64,000 nt of DNA from Oxalobacteraceae sp. CFBP 8761 (lineage in GTDB: Bacteria; Pseudomonadota; Gammaproteobacteria; Burkholderiales; Burkholderiaceae_D), in contig JACYUE010000001.1 in the NCBI GenBank assembly GCA_014841595.1, positions 2,778,996 to 2,842,995 on the forward strand, read 5' to 3'. The position numbers were made by a program, and so were the translations under genes. The first letter of the stretch is position 1, and each line of letters opens with the position of its first letter. This document shows positions 62,912 to 64,000 of the stretch, piece by piece. The notes under the pieces were generated by a model that ran no database searches, was not told the DNA's origin, and saw nothing but the letters and a program-made list of their open reading frames with translations.

Positions 62912-63634
62912 GTGCGTTCATCAGACGAACATCAAGCGAACCCCACGCAACCGCATCTGCGGCCCGATCTGATGTCATCGGCGCGGCACGGCGGCAACGA
63001 AGACAGCATTCTCGCCAGGCTCGAACGCGAGCCGGTGCGCCGTGCCGCGCCCGGCGGCACGGGCGTGAGGGTGGCCTGGTATGGCGGCGCCGTGCTGGTC
63101 GCACTGGGGTTGACGGGCGCCCTGGCTTGGCTGGCGGCGGGGCAGGACACGCCGCACAGGGTCGAGCCGACGCACGCAGGGATCGCGGCGCGCGCGATCG
63201 TGGCCGACGAACCTGCTGCGCCGCTGGCGGCGGCCATCATCGTCGACGCTGCACCAGCGCTGCCGCCAGTATCAGCACCAGCGCCCGCAGCCAGCACGGC
63301 GCACGTCCTGCCACCGCCGGAGCCACCGCTGCGCCTGTTGCGACCGGCGAACGGAGGGCGAGCACCCGCCAAACCCACGCACACGGCTGCTGCGCCCGAA
63401 CGCAGCGCGGCCAAGACCCCGGTGCCGACGTTCCAGACGCGCGCCAGCGTGCCGCGCCAGGCCGCGCGGCCAACGAAACATGCCGGACCGGCGCGGGTAA
63501 CCGAGACGCCCGACAGCGATGTCGCCCTGATCTCGGCCGTCATCTATCACGCCAATGGCCACGCCCTGCCCGACCCGGAGATGAACCCGGATCGCTGCAA
63601 CGGCGACGCCTGTCGTCCACGGCCAACGCGCTAG
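62912..63634 (+). CDS. Single-TM, Pro/Ala-rich periplasmic protein of unknown function
   Basis: 240 residues from a GTG with GGAG 7 nt upstream. An N-terminal cytosolic stretch of about 50 residues precedes one helix (WYGGAVLVALGLTGALAWLAAG). A long Pro/Ala-rich region (about 80-200) follows, and a C-terminal block TPDSDVALISAVIYHANGH ends with two cysteines (RCNGDACRPR). I do not recognise a family. It diverges from the TagX-like gene with 60 nt between starts, so coexpression with the T6SS is plausible but unproven. Topology resembles TonB-like or cell-envelope-spanning proteins. Confidence 0.65.
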   Translation: MRSSDEHQANPTQPHLRPDLMSSARHGGNEDSILARLEREPVRRAAPGGTGVRVAWYGGAVLVALGLTGALAWLAAGQDTPHRVEPTHAGIAARAIVADEPAAPLAAAIIVDAAPALPPVSAPAPAASTAHVLPPPEPPLRLLRPANGGRAPAKPTHTAAAPERSAAKTPVPTFQTRASVPRQAARPTKHAGPARVTETPDSDVALISAVIYHANGHALPDPEMNPDRCNGDACRPRPTR

Positions 63635-63688
63635 CAGCGCGCGGGACGATCGCGCCCGAAACTGCTGGATTCCCTGTCCACGCGGGCT

Positions 63689-63710
63689 TATACTGTACAT
63701 AAGAACAGTA
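63689..63710 (+). promoter_or_regulatory. LexA box over the -10 region of a FAN1-like gene
   Basis: CTGTACATAAGAACAG (63693-63708) fits the LexA consensus CTGT-N8-ACAG, and its flanks TA/TA extend the dyad. TATACT (63689-63694), a candidate -10, overlaps its left arm. The ATG follows 14 nt after the box. Confidence 0.8.
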
Positions 63711-63722
63711 ACGCGGGTGGTC

Positions 63723-64000
63723 ATGATCAGGTTGTTGGAAAACGAGTTTTATTATCTGGACAACTTCCAGCGCGTTCTCGACTGGATCGGCGAACGCTAT
63801 GCCGACCTGCTCGACGCGCAAGAGCATGCGTTCCTGGCCGCCTTCCCTGCCCTGCCGCATGCGGCGCGCGCGCTGTTCGTGCGCATGGTCATGCGAAAAG
63901 GCACGCTGTTTCGCGCCAGTAAACTCCGCTACGCCGAGATCGGCTGCCCCGTCGAGGCGGCCGGTCACCTGCTGGGCACCGGCTGGATCGAAGCCGATCC
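63723..64000 (+). CDS. FAN1-like VRR-NUC domain nuclease, N-terminal part
   Basis: 92 residues are visible before the window ends. ENEFYYLDNFQRVLDWIGERYADLLDAQEHAFL, LFVRMVMRKGTLFRASKLRYAEIG and LLGTGWIEADP are the conserved N-terminal part of bacterial VRR-NUC proteins related to FAN1, structure-specific nucleases in interstrand-crosslink repair. The nuclease domain itself is at the C-terminus, outside the window. The LexA box directly upstream supports SOS control. The ATG at 63723 starts the conserved sequence. Confidence 0.85.
   Translation, partial: MIRLLENEFYYLDNFQRVLDWIGERYADLLDAQEHAFLAAFPALPHAARALFVRMVMRKGTLFRASKLRYAEIGCPVEAAGHLLGTGWIEAD

Overview
The window reads as a chromosomal segment of a high-GC betaproteobacterium, most likely an Oxalobacteraceae member of the Massilia/Telluria group. 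This is inferred from codon usage, from the housekeeping order cysS, glycosylase, accA, tilS, lysC, tRNA-Ser and rnr, rlmB, from a PHB phasin, and from the many surface and exported genes. No database search was possible, so the taxonomy is an inference.

Region 1 (1-8 kb) holds metal, oxidative-stress and envelope genes: the start of a copper P-type ATPase behind a CueR-type promoter, a small membrane protein, a secreted SnoaL-like protein, Mn-type SOD, an SDR protein, a TonB receptor behind a probable Fur box, and a DUF2231/sorbosone-dehydrogenase pair. Region 2 (8.2-13.7 kb) is an unusual regulatory island. A winged-helix/TolB-like protein and a small orphan protein diverge from a large fusion (OmpR-type DNA-binding domain, nSTAND NTPase, membrane segment, helical repeats) that is coupled to another orphan. 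An MFS exporter and a Gal80-like Gfo/Idh protein follow.

Region 3 (16.1-26.5 kb) is an accessory surface module. After an AT-rich promoter island come three tandem phage-tail-collar paralogues and a 2186-residue DUF4347/Ig-repeat/RTX/DUF4214 protein, then a GNAT acetyltransferase and a RES/Xre toxin-antitoxin pair on the other strand. Region 4 (26.8-45.9 kb) is core metabolism and translation: tRNA-Ser, lysC, tilS, accA, glycosylase, cysS, two cyclophilins, lpxH, a GntR/ABC operon with a small overlapping leader ORF, DUF480, rlmB, and RNase R with a tail of about 400 disordered residues. Four nearly identical tRNA-Leu(CAG) genes, cueR and a phasin complete it.

Region 5 (45.9-63.6 kb) is a type VI secretion locus in four transcription units: (TPR lipoprotein)-tssB-tssC-hcp-tssE-tssH-tssA on minus; tssJ-tssK-tssL on plus; tssM-tagF-OmpA/BON on minus, with a TagX-like M15 peptidase upstream; and a divergent single-TM protein of unknown function. 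tssF and tssG are missing from their usual place between tssE and tssH, and no vgrG or PAAR gene is visible. The window ends in a FAN1-like (VRR-NUC) nuclease gene just downstream of an excellent LexA box.
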